64,000 nt of DNA from assembly GCA_030704615.1 (NCBI GenBank), contig CM060734.1, positions 60,030,042 through 60,094,041 of the forward strand, in the 5' to 3' direction. The number at the start of each line of letters is the position of its first letter. The first letter of the stretch is position 1. The notes beneath the pieces are model-generated. The model was not told the DNA's origin. It saw only the letters and a list, made by a program, of their open reading frames with translations, and searched no databases. The position numbers were made by a program, and so were the translations under genes. Source of the DNA: Takakia lepidozioides (taxonomy: Eukaryota > Streptophyta > Takakiopsida > Takakiales > Takakiaceae). Shown here piece after piece: positions 44,056 through 55,545 of this stretch.

Positions 44056-45112
44056 GTAGAAGCACTCTTCATGGCGCAGGAAAATGGGTAAATGTAAGAA
44101 CTTTTTGTGCTTTTAACCTATGAGATCATGTAATACGTTAACAGAAAGCTCTTAAGATAACACAACTTTTCTTAGTTGAAAGTTAAACGAGATTCTGACT
44201 TTATCTGCTATTAAAAGTGGGTAGAAGTAGAGGATGTCAATGTCAGCCTATGGCGCACCTTGTTCCTACCATGACTAATTCATATCTCATTAATATCTTT
44301 TCTGCCAAACTCGCAGTACTCTGCTGGCAAACTGCAAGCTGGTCCTACCTCCAGTAGCAATTCAACAATCAGTTTCTGCTCAGAAAAAATTGAAATCCTT
44401 TGCCTCCACCAGCAGCAGGACCTATTAATGTGCACTCATTTATTGAGTGAGAGAATGACCCTCAACACACCTTAGAAGGAAGGTTGCTTTTGTCAGACTT
44501 GGCAAACCTGAACATTCTCCAGATGAAATTCTTAAGAGCTACTGCAGCTACGACGTCTATTGTATGTTATATGCACCTACAATACCAAATGGAGCCCTAT
44601 CTATATTAACAACTTTCTCTTTAGGACTATACCAAATATGCTGACATAATTCCAAAGCTTTTGCCTAACAATAAACGTCTATCAAGAAATTTTCGTCAGG
44701 AGATTTCACAATAAATGATCAACCTATTTCGAATTCCACGCCGACTTTCCACATAGAGATTGTCACAAAAAGATGTGTCAGGGTTAACTGAGGCCTTGCA
44801 AAGAGAGAGTTCAGGAAGATCCATAGCTCTGGACAATTGCTCCACTGTGACCACAAGCACCAAACAACCAATGCCTTCCTCCACTCTGGCAATAAACTTC
44901 ACTAAAAATAATTGGACTGAAATAATTACTTTGACATCATATCACATTTTGGTCCATACTTTTAATTCAAAATCTCTACAGTGGCGTGATATCGTCAGCT
45001 TATGCTGCAAAGATTTGAAGTCAAATTCAATAAAAACTTAGAACCGAAGGAATGAGATGCCAAAAGAGAAGGAATGAACTCAAATAGGTGAAGAACTTTC
45101 ATTTTGAGAGCT
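44056..45112. other. No gene recognised
   Basis: AT-rich non-coding sequence. One short plus-strand frame (44760-45041) has no motif. Confidence 0.35.
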
Positions 45113-45155
45113 GTGCGTACTTTCTTAACTAAAAACACACTAAGAAAGTACGCAC
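45113..45155. repeat. Perfect 15-bp inverted repeat
   Basis: GTGCGTACTTTCTTA (45113-45127) and its exact reverse complement (45141-45155) are separated by 13 bp and can form a hairpin. Confidence 0.8.
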
Positions 45156-45169
45156 AGTACGTACAAGGC

Positions 45170-45235
45170 TTCTTAAGAGGAACCGAAAATTCTTAAGCCT
45201 TAAGAGCCATGGGAATTTTCGGTTCCTCTTAAGAA
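45170..45235. repeat. Perfect 23-bp inverted repeat
   Basis: Arms 45170-45192 and 45213-45235 are exact reverse complements (core AAGAGGAACCGAAAATTC) around a 20-bp loop. The arm sequence recurs at 46012-46038, with one difference over ~27 bp, inside a plus-strand open frame. Confidence 0.85.
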
Positions 45236-45304
45236 CTTTCATTTTAAGCTGTGTTTAAGTTGTCAACAAGGCGATACACGGAGCCCCCGCCATTGTTTTA
45301 TTGA

Positions 45305-45530
45305 TATGAAGTGTAACATGTGCCCAACTGGGAGCTAAAAACTTTCATGTTCCCATTAAGTCTCATGGGAACAACCCATGATATAAGGTTAAGGTCACTT
45401 TGGCCAACTTGATGCGTAGTCCCCGGAAGTGTAAGATGTGCCCAACTGGGAACTAAAAAAATTCATGTTCCTATTAAGTCATGGGAACAACCCATGATCA
45501 AGTTGGCAAAAGTGACCTTAACCTTAAATA
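45305..45530. repeat. Direct repeat enclosed with an inverted repeat
   Basis: A ~75-bp unit (GTGCCCAACTGGGA..CTAAAAA..TTCATGTTCC..GGGAACAACCCATGAT) occurs at about 45310-45385 and 45428-45500. TTAAGGTCACTTTGGCCAAC (about 45396-45420) is inverted at 45498-45527. The whole could fold as a long imperfect hairpin, as in a MITE-like or small-RNA precursor. Confidence 0.7.
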
Positions 45531-47190
45531 ATATCCTAATTCTTATTTGGCAAAAATCCATTTAGAGAATTCCTGGGTGTTGTCACGCTGGAGAAGCAAA
45601 GCGATCACGTTTGTTATGATCGCCCTCCTACTTCCTCTTCAATCCTCCTTGCACACCGTCCGAGAGAATCTGACAGGAATGTCTAGACATCTATTTCGAA
45701 GCTGGGATAATCTGCGATAGACCTCATTCCCCTTTACCCTCGTTCTCTCGCCCCAGATGTAATCCTGAGACCAATCTGTGTGCAGGGCATTGCTCTGTTG
45801 ATCAGCTCATAAGTCTCATGTGTTGACAGAGGAGCTACGGATAAGCTATCTACAGTCAATCATGGTCTTCGTCGCCAAAAGTCTTGTAACAAAGAGAAAG
45901 CATATATGCGGTGATTCCCGCCGATTCTGTCTATCACTCTTTAGGTATCTAATTGCTCAAGCCATGAATGCACGTAAGGTCATCAATGAGGCCTTCGTTA
46001 CCATGGATAAGAGGAACCGAAAATTCCCGTGGCTCTCTGCTGCCAGAAGATTTTTCACTGGGAGAGACCAACGTGACCAGGTGACCTGCGTTGCAATCTG
46101 GCGCTATCGAAGAAAATTTCGCCGCTTTGCCAGGATGAGAATTCCCGGCGGTATTTCCTTAGTGAGTCCAGACTTCAGTGTCCTTATTTCTCTCTCTGCA
46201 AACTCGATGAGCTCATGACCTATCGTCCATCTGTTTCTGCCTATGTGGAAACCATCTCAACTCTGAAAACATGAGAGCAGATCCGTGTGACCAGCGGTGT
46301 TGCTACTTGCGGTTAAAACAATGAGCGTTCTCAACCTCTACTTTGAGCTCCTCAGTGCACTCTATAATCTGCACATGAGATGGCAATCAATTAATGCTCA
46401 AGACATGTGCATTCATAGGGAGAGGGACATTTTATGGGAGATGTCCAGAAAAAAAAACCTGGCATCCGGTGTGAGCTTCCAAATGACGGCGTACGACCAT
46501 TGCAAAGACTGCATCAGAGCTAGCACACACTGCTCCAAATGCGCGTCCCCTGCATCCGTGATCTCTACCGAACTGCCAGACCTTTCCCCCATTGAGGGCC
46601 GGGAGATTGTCTGCTTGCCTCCGTCGACACCTCGATGAAGAAAGGGCATACTTCAATTAAACACTTAAATCCGGGCCTCGCCTCTCTTTGCCGAAAGCTC
46701 CTCAACACTCAAAAGACGTTGTTTGCCGTAGCCTTGACGCAAAATCCGAAAGAGAGAGAACAGACGGGGAGAATGACAGATGAAATCGAGGAACTTCGCG
46801 ACTCTACAGAATCTGGACAGACACAATAACTTCGCTCTCATGCTGGCCTCTTTATCTGCGAGCATTAATTAGGTCTGATCTGCAACTCAGCTGCCCTCGA
46901 ATGAAAAGGGAGTCCACTGCTCAATGTCGCAATGGCTCCACACTCTTCAGTGAAGAAGGTCCCAGACAGAGCGAAAGGGAAGACAAACATTTCAAGCGCG
47001 TGATGCGAAGTCTTCGGTGGAATGGAGCCGCATTACCACGGTCGGCGGATGTGCCCTCGCCGGGATTCTTTTCCATCACGTGACCAATACGCATGCGAGC
47101 TACACGAGAAGATGGAACACCTGGAAGTGTCGTCCTCGTAGGGCACGGTAGTCTTGTTCACATTGGGTGCTCCACGTTGAGTTTGCCCTT
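45531..47190. other. No gene assigned
   Basis: Plus-strand frames at 45826-46218 (about 130 codons, basic, contains WLSAARRFFTGRDQ) and 46297-46638 (with C..C pairs) show no known domain and no clear ATG at the frame start. Sequence 47033-47190 could be the extended last exon of the Ulp1-like gene. Confidence 0.35.
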
Positions 47191-49729
47191 TCAACTCCAT
47201 GTCCACCATACGTTGCATTTCCAGCCTCTTGTGAATCGCGTCTCCCACGGAAACCAGGTCTTGTCGAACTGCGCATTGCAAAACAAGCACGCAAAAAAAA
47301 CGGTTAGGAGACAGGCCCAGCAAATATCACATCAGATATGACATCGTCGAAAATTGTAGCAACAGAAATTCGAGAGGTCTTACCGGACCCGCCCCATTCG
47401 GACGGGGATCGACAAACGTTTGATGGAGGTAGAGATCGATATAATGGGTGCAAAAGTATCCACATTCCCAATCCGAAGGCTGTTGGGGGCACAGGAGGCC
47501 GTGACCACCGGGCTTTGGATGTTGTCCAGGTCCATTCAGACGATGGAGGAAACATGCCGCATAGCACGACCCACAATTTACCAACATGACGGTGTGGGCG
47601 TTGATCCTTATATGAGCTCCGGTCCGAGTTCAAGTGCAGGAACCTATGAGCCTCCATAATAATCACACTCCAGTGGAAACTACAGAACAACCCGCAATAT
47701 GTGAGCCCGATAAAAAAAAAAAAAAATCTCATGTATGTTGAGACGTACACATGGTAAATGAAAGTGACTAGGAATGAATATGCAAGGCTGGAAACAACAA
47801 ATGGAGGTAAAAAAAAAATTTACCCATAAAATACGGGTACAATAAGAGCGTGGATACCAGAAACTGTCATCTCCCGAAAACGAGACTCATTCCACGTTTT
47901 AATGGATTGAGGTGTGCAACCATGCTTCGCACAATGCTCTCGAAGTGAATTCCAAGTATACGAATGCAAAGCTAAATATTTACACGTAACATGTTGGGGA
48001 AGAGATAGGCCATTGCATGTAATCCAAAAATCTATCATCCCATCACTATTCCAACCCTTGGGATTTTGAAGATTATCCATGTCTTCGAGGCGCAAGGGCA
48101 CCTGCTTGGCTGGCACTTTTGTGAAGAACCACGCATCCGTGTTGCGGTTTCCGCCTTGTCCATGTCGCCTCCTGATAAACAAATCACTCGAACTGCGTGA
48201 ATGTTAAATGTTTTGGAGCAGTCACGCATTGAATTGACTGATATGGAAAAGAAAAAACATACTATCGGACCTTTTTTAATTCAGACCCTGATATGGTATG
48301 TAAAGGTTTGCATTTCAATACCCTGAAGTGGCTGGTATTAAGAAAAAAAACACTGACATCCGAGATGTACACGAATTAAAAAAAAAATGGGAACCAGGAC
48401 ACGGTAAGTTGTTGGCGTCCTATGCGGCGTTGTAAATGGATATACCCCCCCCCCCAAAAAAAAGAGGGTTTGATTGCGTTGTCGAGCTCACAGTACGTCA
48501 TCCATGGCGGACATACAACATGGACAAGAGGATTAGTTTGCAAGGTGAATGGTTGTCGTCACGACAATTGTTGGCACATCACAAATTGCACTGTCGGGTC
48601 ACAAGTGAACAACTACCTGCTACATGGTGGTTCCGGTTCTTGCCCTTGACTCTTCTCAATGTGGATGCTTTGCGCATCCTCCAATGCCAATTGAGAGCCT
48701 TCTTCGGGCAATGAAAGATTCAGGAAGGGTAACGGTGCCGGCCCAAGATGTGGAAGGCTTCCGTCCCCGTCAAATCGCTTCTTGGCCAACCTGTTGGATG
48801 GTTGCTTCAAAACCTGCGCGAGCACTTCTTCTCGCACCACATGCGCATGTGCAGTAGAATCTGCAGTGGGGGAGTGGAGTTGTTTAAGTACAATGGCTGG
48901 AGAGGGGTTCGAATTGTGGCGAGTCGGACGTCGCTGCTTTTCAACCACCGTCGTCACGTACTGTGCGTCACGAAAAGCATGTGGTTGTTCTTCTTCTGCA
49001 GCAGGTGGATCGGCCTGGACAGTGCGATCCTCTCGCTGCCCCATATCGTCGAGCCCATCCACATATGCAGGTTGTACAGCGCTAAATGACAGATGGTCCC
49101 CTTCGCACACATTATTCCACAATGCCCGCAGGCTGTTCCGAGCAAGAATTGTGGATTCGCGTATGGAAGCATTCATGAACGTGTAATATTGATCACCTGC
49201 ACGGCCGTAGTGCAACGTTGAGAATGACGAACATAAATCGCATGAAGAGCAAAGGATGGTGCCCAAGAAAAAGGAAACGGAGGAAAGAATAAGGTGGACG
49301 GAGCGTACCAGGCATCCAACCGATCCATAAATCCTCCCGCTGCTTGAGGCATTTACGAAATTGATCCAGGGCCGCTTCTCTGGCATCACGGTTTGTTGTG
49401 GTCCCACACCACAGCGTATGAAAATGTTCGGGAAACGCAATTGCCATGTCCCCAACTGTTCTTATTCTTATGGGAGAAACATTCGCGTGTATTTTCTCCG
49501 ATGCATACTTGCGTTGGGCCGGACTGTTTCTTGTGAGAACATTGACGATTTCGTCCAGCTCAGACTTGGCATGAATGGGGTCTGGCATATTGCCAAACAC
49601 AAAAGACCCCAAACTGAGCAGCGTGGTAGCACATGCTCGGACAACTCTACGTCCATATACAGATCCGGATAGTATTTTAAGCATGTTTGTCATCGGGTTA
49701 TGAAAAATGGTGGAAACAGGCAAGTTCAT
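47191..49729 (-). CDS. Ulp1-type cysteine peptidase gene, multi-exon, N-terminal half unknown
   Basis: Minus-strand exons 49729-49309, 49196-48617, 48192-47824, 47679-47582, 47512-47384 and 47268-47191 use GT-AG sites; the first three introns keep exact phase. The encoded ~557 residues begin with ~340 residues I cannot assign, including an acidic, Gln/Pro-rich second exon. Exon 3 has GWNSDGMIDFWI, the start of an Ulp1/SENP (C48) catalytic domain. Exon 4 has FHWSVIIMEAHRFLHLNSDR with the catalytic His-Trp and the Asn/Asp region. Exon 5 has QQPSDWECGYFCTHYI with the oxyanion Gln and nucleophile Cys. Ulp1 enzymes cleave SUMO or similar tags, and some plant transposons carry such domains. The exon 4/5 junction is off by one base and coincides with a C5 run near 47484. 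The last exon has two possible frames, ending at 47191 or 47033. Host gene or mobile-element gene is undecided. Confidence 0.65.
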
Positions 49730-49744
49730 GTCCAACGGGACAAG

Positions 49745-50170
49745 GGTACATTACCATGAGAGCAGTAAGGGGTAGTGTAGTAACCGTGAGCCGTGAACCA
49801 CAATATCACACAGTCACGATAGCATCGGCTTTAACCATTAGAGGGAGTAGTGGACCGTTTACCACTATGGCTCACGACCACTACAACGAGCCACTTTTTA
49901 GCAAACCTTTTAGGTTGCGTAGGCAGTTAGGCAAACGGTCATTAACGACCGGAGGCTGTAACGGCTCTTTCGAGCATAGTATAAAAGACTGCACGCAACT
50001 TAGAGGGTGTGCAGTATGAGTATCAGTGATCAATGTGTATTTAGAGGGACTCAGAGTGATTCTGTGTACTTCTGTGATGATGTGACGAGCTCTGAAGTAA
50101 AGCCATGCTATTCGAAGTATCTCTATGTAGAGTGAACGTGAGATGGTGAGAATGTGTATCATCTCATAAT
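49745..50170 (+). repeat. LTR-like repeat, copy 2
   Basis: Related to 1-470: GGTCATTAACGACCGGAGGC, ACGGCTCTTT, TATAAAAG at 49980-49987, GACTGCACGCAACTTAGAG and GTAAAGCCATGCTA follow in the same order. The TATA box points rightward, away from the Ulp1-like gene that starts 16 bp to the left on the other strand. No internal coding region is attached with confidence, so a solo LTR is likely. Confidence 0.55.
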
Positions 50171-51414
50171 AGTTCTTGTTTTCTCTTGACTACCATCTGT
50201 TTGTATGAACCAAGAGGCTTCAGTCCTTTCAACTAAGATCTTTTATGCTTAAGATACTGTAGATTGGTCTTAATCAATAGGATTAAGCAGTCTGCAATGA
50301 TATGGCTTCATCCGACGTTCATAGTTTAGCTATCCTTAAAACGATTACTTCGTAATCATTTCTGAGAGCATACCGTTGGACAACCTCTGTTGCATGTCTT
50401 AGGAAATGGGCAGTAGTGTTAAGAGCCTGTTTTGTCTAAGTCATAAACCAGCGGTTAACACAAGGTATTGTACATCAGAGTCCAACTACCGTTGCTCCAT
50501 GATGTTGAACTCCTTGGGTATCTGGATTGTGTGGGGCTCCACTGGCAAGTCCTGGAGTGACCTTGAGGGTGGGCCCTCAAACTCCTTTGAGGCTGGCTGA
50601 CTGGAATGAGTGGGGGGAGCTGGAGTGATAATACCTTTGGCTGGGGCTTGTTTGACTGGTGCAAATTCCGCAGGTCTCTCAGTACCTGAAAACTCATGAA
50701 AGCTTGGAGTGGTGACAGTAGGAGTGTTTCAACCTGGAATATCATTATCTGCAGGGGGCCTACTAATATTTCTTCGTGCAGCAGCCTTCAATCGTGCACC
50801 TGGGCCGCCGTTCAGTGTAACAACATGGATTGCCCACAAGTAAATCTGCCCAGGCCCATCTTTCCAAGAGCCTTTCACTACAAGGTGTGCCCAGTAAAAC
50901 TAGGCCTTCGAAGTGTAGGGTTGGGGCTCACTCCCACTATTGCTGCAGTGAAAATAATATTGATGACAGGTGTTAGCAACAACCTTTGCATCGGTGATTG
51001 TCGGGAAATTTTATAACCTGCCTCCAACATACAGTTGCTGCAGATTGCAGCCTCCAGACCAGTGCCCCAGGGAGGTCCAGGATTGTGGATATCAGCATGG
51101 GATTGTTTACCCATTCCGAAGTATTGCGAACTGAAATCAGTATTGAAAGAAGAGGTTATCGAAGCTTTACTGGTTGAGATCATAGCAATTCTGTATAACT
51201 GCCCAGGTTCATGTCTCCAGGGACGCTCCCCTAGTGCAAAATACACAAGCAGGTTTACAGAAGAAGGCCCAGCAGGTGAAGAAGTCCATTGAACGCGCCC
51301 TATGAAGAGAGTTGGTTGCTGGCCAGGGCTAGGAGGGTTCGGGCAAGAATTTGCTTGCAATGACAACCTTCCTTGTACTCCGCTGTTTGAGTACTTTTCT
51401 TGCAACCATTGCTT
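50171..51414. other. No gene assigned; possible decayed retroelement interior
   Basis: Open frames on both strands (for example minus 50878-51405) lack recognisable gag, protease or RT motifs. The stretch lies between an LTR-like copy and a Ty3 LTR region. Confidence 0.35.
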
Positions 51415-52388
51415 GTCAAGTGACCGGTGAGTGCAGGCACACTAGGGTTCTGGCGGGCCGAGCTGGATCGATGCAGCTGTTGTGAGGGCGGGGGTAGATC
51501 AACAGTAAGAACACTGTGTCGTGGCCCTTTGCCTTGAGGGCAGGGGGTCGGGACACGGGAGGGGCTGCCCCTGTGGTGGGGGCAGTAGCAGCGATAGGTG
51601 CAGGGGCTGAAGCACCCTTGAGTGCCCAAGGCACTCAAGGAGGTGGAGGCGCTCACTAGGTGGAGCCCCGCACTGTCGCGGCCCTTTGCCTTGAGGGCAG
51701 GGGGTCGGGACACGGGAGGGGCTGCCCCTGTGGTTGGGGCAGCAGCAGCGATAGGTGCGGGGGCTGAAGCACCCTTGAGTGCCCAAGGCACTCAAGGAGG
51801 CGGAGGCGCTCACTAGGTGGAGCCCCGCACACCGGGTTGCGGTGGGGGTGGCTCCACAAGGGGTGGTGGTAGCTTAGCGGGACTTAGTGGGGGTGGCATA
51901 GGACTCACCATGGGGTGGAGACCTCAAGGTGGGAGTCGTGGGGAGTCTTGGGACTCATCACGGTCCAATGGGGCCGTGGTGAGTGGGCCAAGACTCACCG
52001 GGAGTTGAGGGTCTTCGTGGTGGTTCGCCATAAAAAGGCATGGTTGTTTGTGAAACCCCCGCGGACAGCTACAGAAGTATATATAGGGAGTAGTAACCCC
52101 GAGAATGGTGCAAGCCTGTTGGTGACCAAAAACTAGTGAGTAAGCGAGCGAGCCGGAAAGCGACCAAAGAGTGGGGAGCTGTTCCGGACTGCCATCTACC
52201 AAAGGGAATTCCCACTAGGCCCAAATTGGTGGAGGGTCTTTTGGGGTTGCAAAGGGGGACCGTTATGTCCCGGTGAGTAGCCGAAGCTCCAAGTTGGCCC
52301 GGCGGCCAGGTTGGGAGTCAGGCGCGCGCATCAAAGCGAGTAACTATGACTTGAAGGGGAGCTTACCGAAGTGAGGAGCGCGACACTT
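51415..52388 (+). repeat. Probable 5' LTR region of Ty3/gypsy element A
   Basis: The stretch ends immediately before the primer-binding site. It has a TATA-like TATATATAGG at about 52077-52086 and GAGCGCGACACT at its right edge. The left end is not resolved because the 3' LTR is missing. It contains the 157-bp tandem duplication at 51521-51834. Confidence 0.5.
51521..51834 (+). repeat. 157-bp tandem duplication
   Basis: Two adjacent copies (51521-51677 and 51678-51834) starting with GGCCCTTTGCCTTGAGGGCA are about 95% identical. Both include a GGAGCCCCGCAC end and the palindrome-like CCTTGAGTGCCCAAGGCACT. Confidence 0.85.
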
Positions 52389-52401
52389 GGTATCAGAGCT
52401 T
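52389..52401 (+). other. Primer-binding site (initiator tRNA-Met)
   Basis: TTGGTATCAGAGCT matches the reverse complement of the 3' end of plant initiator tRNA-Met over 12 bases. It marks the start of the internal region of Ty3/gypsy element A. The TRIM at 4931 uses the same primer type. Confidence 0.85.
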
Positions 52402-52440
52402 AGAGTTCAGTACGCGATCGTCCTTGGGATTGGCCTCATC

Positions 52441-55010
52441 ATGGGGTCGGGTAAGCCAAAGCGAAAGCGGAACGGCCCAAAAGATGATGATCCTGGTGAG
52501 CCCGATGGGGGTGACGTGTCACCGAGGTGGCCGTTTGAGGAAGCGATGCATGTTTCCGAAAACGAGGCCGCTCAAGAGCGGGAGGAATCTGAGGAGTCGA
52601 AGCCCGAGGAATCCCTGAGAGCTCCGACCGACCAACAGATGCCTCCCATGCCGGCAGCCTTTTGGGAAGGGTTGTTGGCGCAATTTGGCGGGACGTTGAA
52701 AGACGTGTTGAAGGCGGCTAATGCCACTTCCACTAAGGCAAAGTTTAAGGTGAAGCCTAAGGAACCTGACACCTTCGAGGGCGTCCGAAATCGGAAGGCA
52801 CTCAACACCTGGCTCTTGGAGCTAGAGCAGTACTTCCGGGCGGCCAAGTTGAGTGACGAGGATCGGGTGGAAGTGGCTCCCACCTATTTGAGGGGCTATA
52901 CTCAACAATGGTGGTAGAAACGCCTTCACGACCGAGGTCCAAGCCCGGAAACCTTGAACTGGAGTAGGTTCAAGGAATTGATGAAGAGGCAGTTTGTGCC
53001 CCCTCAACGTGTCCTGGCTTGCCCGGGACAAGATGAGGAATTTGAAGCAAACAGATGACATTCGGGGATATGTCCAGGCTTTCAATGTGCTGTTGCTCGA
53101 AGTCGCGGACATGGCAAAACCAGAAATGGTCTTCAACTTTGTGGCGGGACTGGCCCCATGGGCCAGGCGGAAGTTGGAGGAGAAGCCACCTAAGACTTTG
53201 AACGAGGCAATTGAGAGGGCTAAATGTTTCTTGGATGTCACTAGGGGCGAAAGACAAGGCCGTACGGAGCTGAACCACAAGAAGACCCGGCGGGAATGTG
53301 ACTCCTTCCAACCGGAAAAGAAGTGGGATAGGCCACGCGGTGACAATGGCACGTGGAAATCAAAGGGAGGGCCTTCACACGTCAAGGCGGCACCCGGTGC
53401 TTCGAAAGGAAAAGCGGGTGGAGCGGCCTATGGCGGACAGAAGGCGACCTTTCATGGAGTGTGTTTCAATTGCGGGGAGCCCGGGCACATAGCCAAAAAG
53501 TGCACGAAACCCCGACAATTGAACATGACTCGGGCGACCACGGAGCTGTAGGAAGATACCATCAGTCGCCTAGTGGAAGCGGTGGTCGCCAGGACTTGCA
53601 AGGTAGGCAACTATTCCTGTGAGTTGTATCAGGAAACTGGCGCCCTGCGTAAAGGGAGTCAGTTATTGTTCGTGGATGGGATAATATCCAGAACTAACGT
53701 GTCGTTGTTGGTGGACACAGGAGTGTCGCACTCTTTCATGACACCAGCAACGGCACAAAAGCTGGGACTCCCGACAAGTGACGTGGGGGCCTCTATTGAG
53801 GTGCGTTCTGCCAAAGGAGAACCACAATTGGCGACGAGGTTGGCGTTCGATGTTCCTCTTCACCTAGGGAGTTGGGAAGGACGTGAGAACTTCACCATTT
53901 GCGAGATCGATGGAGTGGATCTCATTTTGGGGATGACCTTTTTGAGCAAATCCGGAGCGGTCATAGATGGCCGCAAAAGAGTAGTCACACTACCATGTGG
54001 GGATGGTGGCGAAGTCTTACGAGTGTCGGAAATGCCCAAACCCGTGGGAGGGCGAATAAACCTTCTGTCAGCAAGGGAGTGGATCGTGGAGGAAACACAC
54101 GAGCCCCAATTTTTGCTTTACGTCAGACAAGTGAAGGGAGAAGGCGATGGGGAGCCGAGCCCAGATTGGATCAAGGGGGTTTTGGAGAAATACCAGGATG
54201 TGATGCCGGAGGATTTACCAAGTGGCTTGCCACCGCGAAGAGGAGTTGACCACAAGATTGAGGTGATACCGGGATCGGAACCGCCTGCCAAGGCGCCCTA
54301 CCGGTTGAGCCACAGAGAGTTGGTCGAGCTGAAGACTCAGCTATAAGATCTAATGTCAAAGGGGTACATCCGGCCGAATAAGTCACCTTACGGAGCCCCG
54401 GTGCTATTCGCAGACAAGAAGAATGGGACGCTGCGGATGTGTGTCGATTACAAGGCTTTGAATAAGGTGACTATAAAAAACCGGTACCCTTTGCCAAGGA
54501 TTGACGACCTTTTCGATCAGTTGGCAGGAGCGAAGTATTTCAGCTGGATCGATCTGTGCTCCGGCTATCATCAAATTCGAGTGGCGGAAGGAGATGAGGA
54601 GAAGACCGCGTGCAGGACAAGGTATGGTTCATATGAGTTCTTGGTGATGCCTTTTGGGCTCACCAACGCACCCGCGACCTTTAGCACGCTGATGAACAAC
54701 CTTTTCCAGGAGTGGTTGGATGACTTTGTGAGTGTGTACATTGACGACATCTTGGTGTATTCGAAAACAAAGGAGGAGCACCTGGAGCACCTCAAAAGGG
54801 TGTTCCAGAAATTGCGAGAAGGGAAGCTGTATGCCAAAGCTTCAAAGTGCGAATTCAGGGTCACAAAAGTGGAGTTCCTAGGGCATGTGATTACACAGGA
54901 TGGGATTAGAATGGATGACAAGAAGGTGAGGGCAATCTTGGACTGGGAGCCTCCGACTTCGGTCCCGGGAGTGCGATCCTTCCTAGGACTCCAGGGATGC
55001 CTCGGCGTGA
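52441..55010 (+). mobile_element. Ty3/gypsy retrotransposon A: gag, protease, partial RT; 3'-truncated
   Basis: Gag starts MGSGKPKRKRNGPKDDDPGE and has the retrotransposon capsid region (ALNTWLLELEQYFRAAKLSD; GYVQAFNVLLLEVADM) and one CCHC knuckle CFNCGEPGHIAKKC (53462-53503). Protease LLVDTGVSHSFMTPA and RT follow: [31 protein letters not shown] and the catalytic [15 protein letters not shown] (about 54737). Lesions: TAG at 52915, a frameshift near 53000, TAG at 53549 and TAA at 54344, the last two in an otherwise continuous frame. The polyprotein stops at FLGLQ (about 55000), where RNase H and integrase should follow; beyond is unrelated sequence. The 3' part and 3' LTR are lost. Confidence 0.9.
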
Positions 55011-55034
55011 GCCTGGTCACGTGAGCGCGTGAGC

Positions 55035-55135
55035 GCAACTACGCTAACGCCACGTCACCTTGCGCCAATGCCACATCACGGGGCTCACTCCACGTCATCA
55101 CACTTGAAGACCACGTCACCACGCGCCCAGGAAGA
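55035..55135 (+). repeat. CCACGTCA-motif cluster after the truncated element
   Basis: CCACGTCA appears three times (about 55053, 55090, 55112), with a CCACATCA variant at about 55072, at irregular spacing of about 20 bp. The motif resembles the 14-bp arrays at 5.5 and 12.1 kb, but the flanks do not match them. Confidence 0.45.
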
Positions 55136-55224
55136 AGTGGAGTGTATTCCCGCGGATTGGCACCCTTTACCGCGGAAACAAGCTGGACGACATACTAAAA
55201 GGCAATGGTCATTCCCACCGGAAA

Positions 55225-55545
55225 GCAACAGATGAATAAAGGATGGATGAATGTACAGTTGGATGATAAAAAGATGGATGAGTGTGAAAAATGAATGTAG
55301 ATGGATGAATGAGGGATGGATAAGAGTCAAATGGATGAATGTGTAATGGATGTTGAACAATGGAAAACATTCATGACAGGAAGATGCATGACTAAGACTT
55401 TAGACAAATGCACGACGTATATGACATGAGTGTGGCAGGATTGTGGGGTGGATTAAAGAGTATTAAGGATGAATATACACTGGATGTTGAACAAAGGAAA
55501 ACATTCATGAATGGAGAATGCATGAATACACTGAAGATGAAAACA
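55225..55545 (+). repeat. Diverged GATGAATG-type repeat
   Basis: GATGAATG, GGATGGATG and ATGGATGAATG recur many times from 55230 to about 55340. A related TGGATGTTGAACAA.GGAAAACATTCATGA unit occurs twice (about 55347 and 55481). It is simple-repeat derived. Confidence 0.6.

Noticed and set aside
45820-46218. Basic 132-codon protein
   Set aside because: The frame begins at a GTG, not an ATG, has no family motif, and contains an inverted-repeat arm copy at 46012.
48624-49672. Plus-strand genes opposite the Ulp1-like gene
   Set aside because: Several open frames exist, but they are shadows; only the minus strand gives phase-correct splicing and family motifs.
51411-51859. Ala/Pro-rich minus-strand proteins
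   Set aside because: The frames follow the 157-bp tandem duplication in all phases and are low-complexity.
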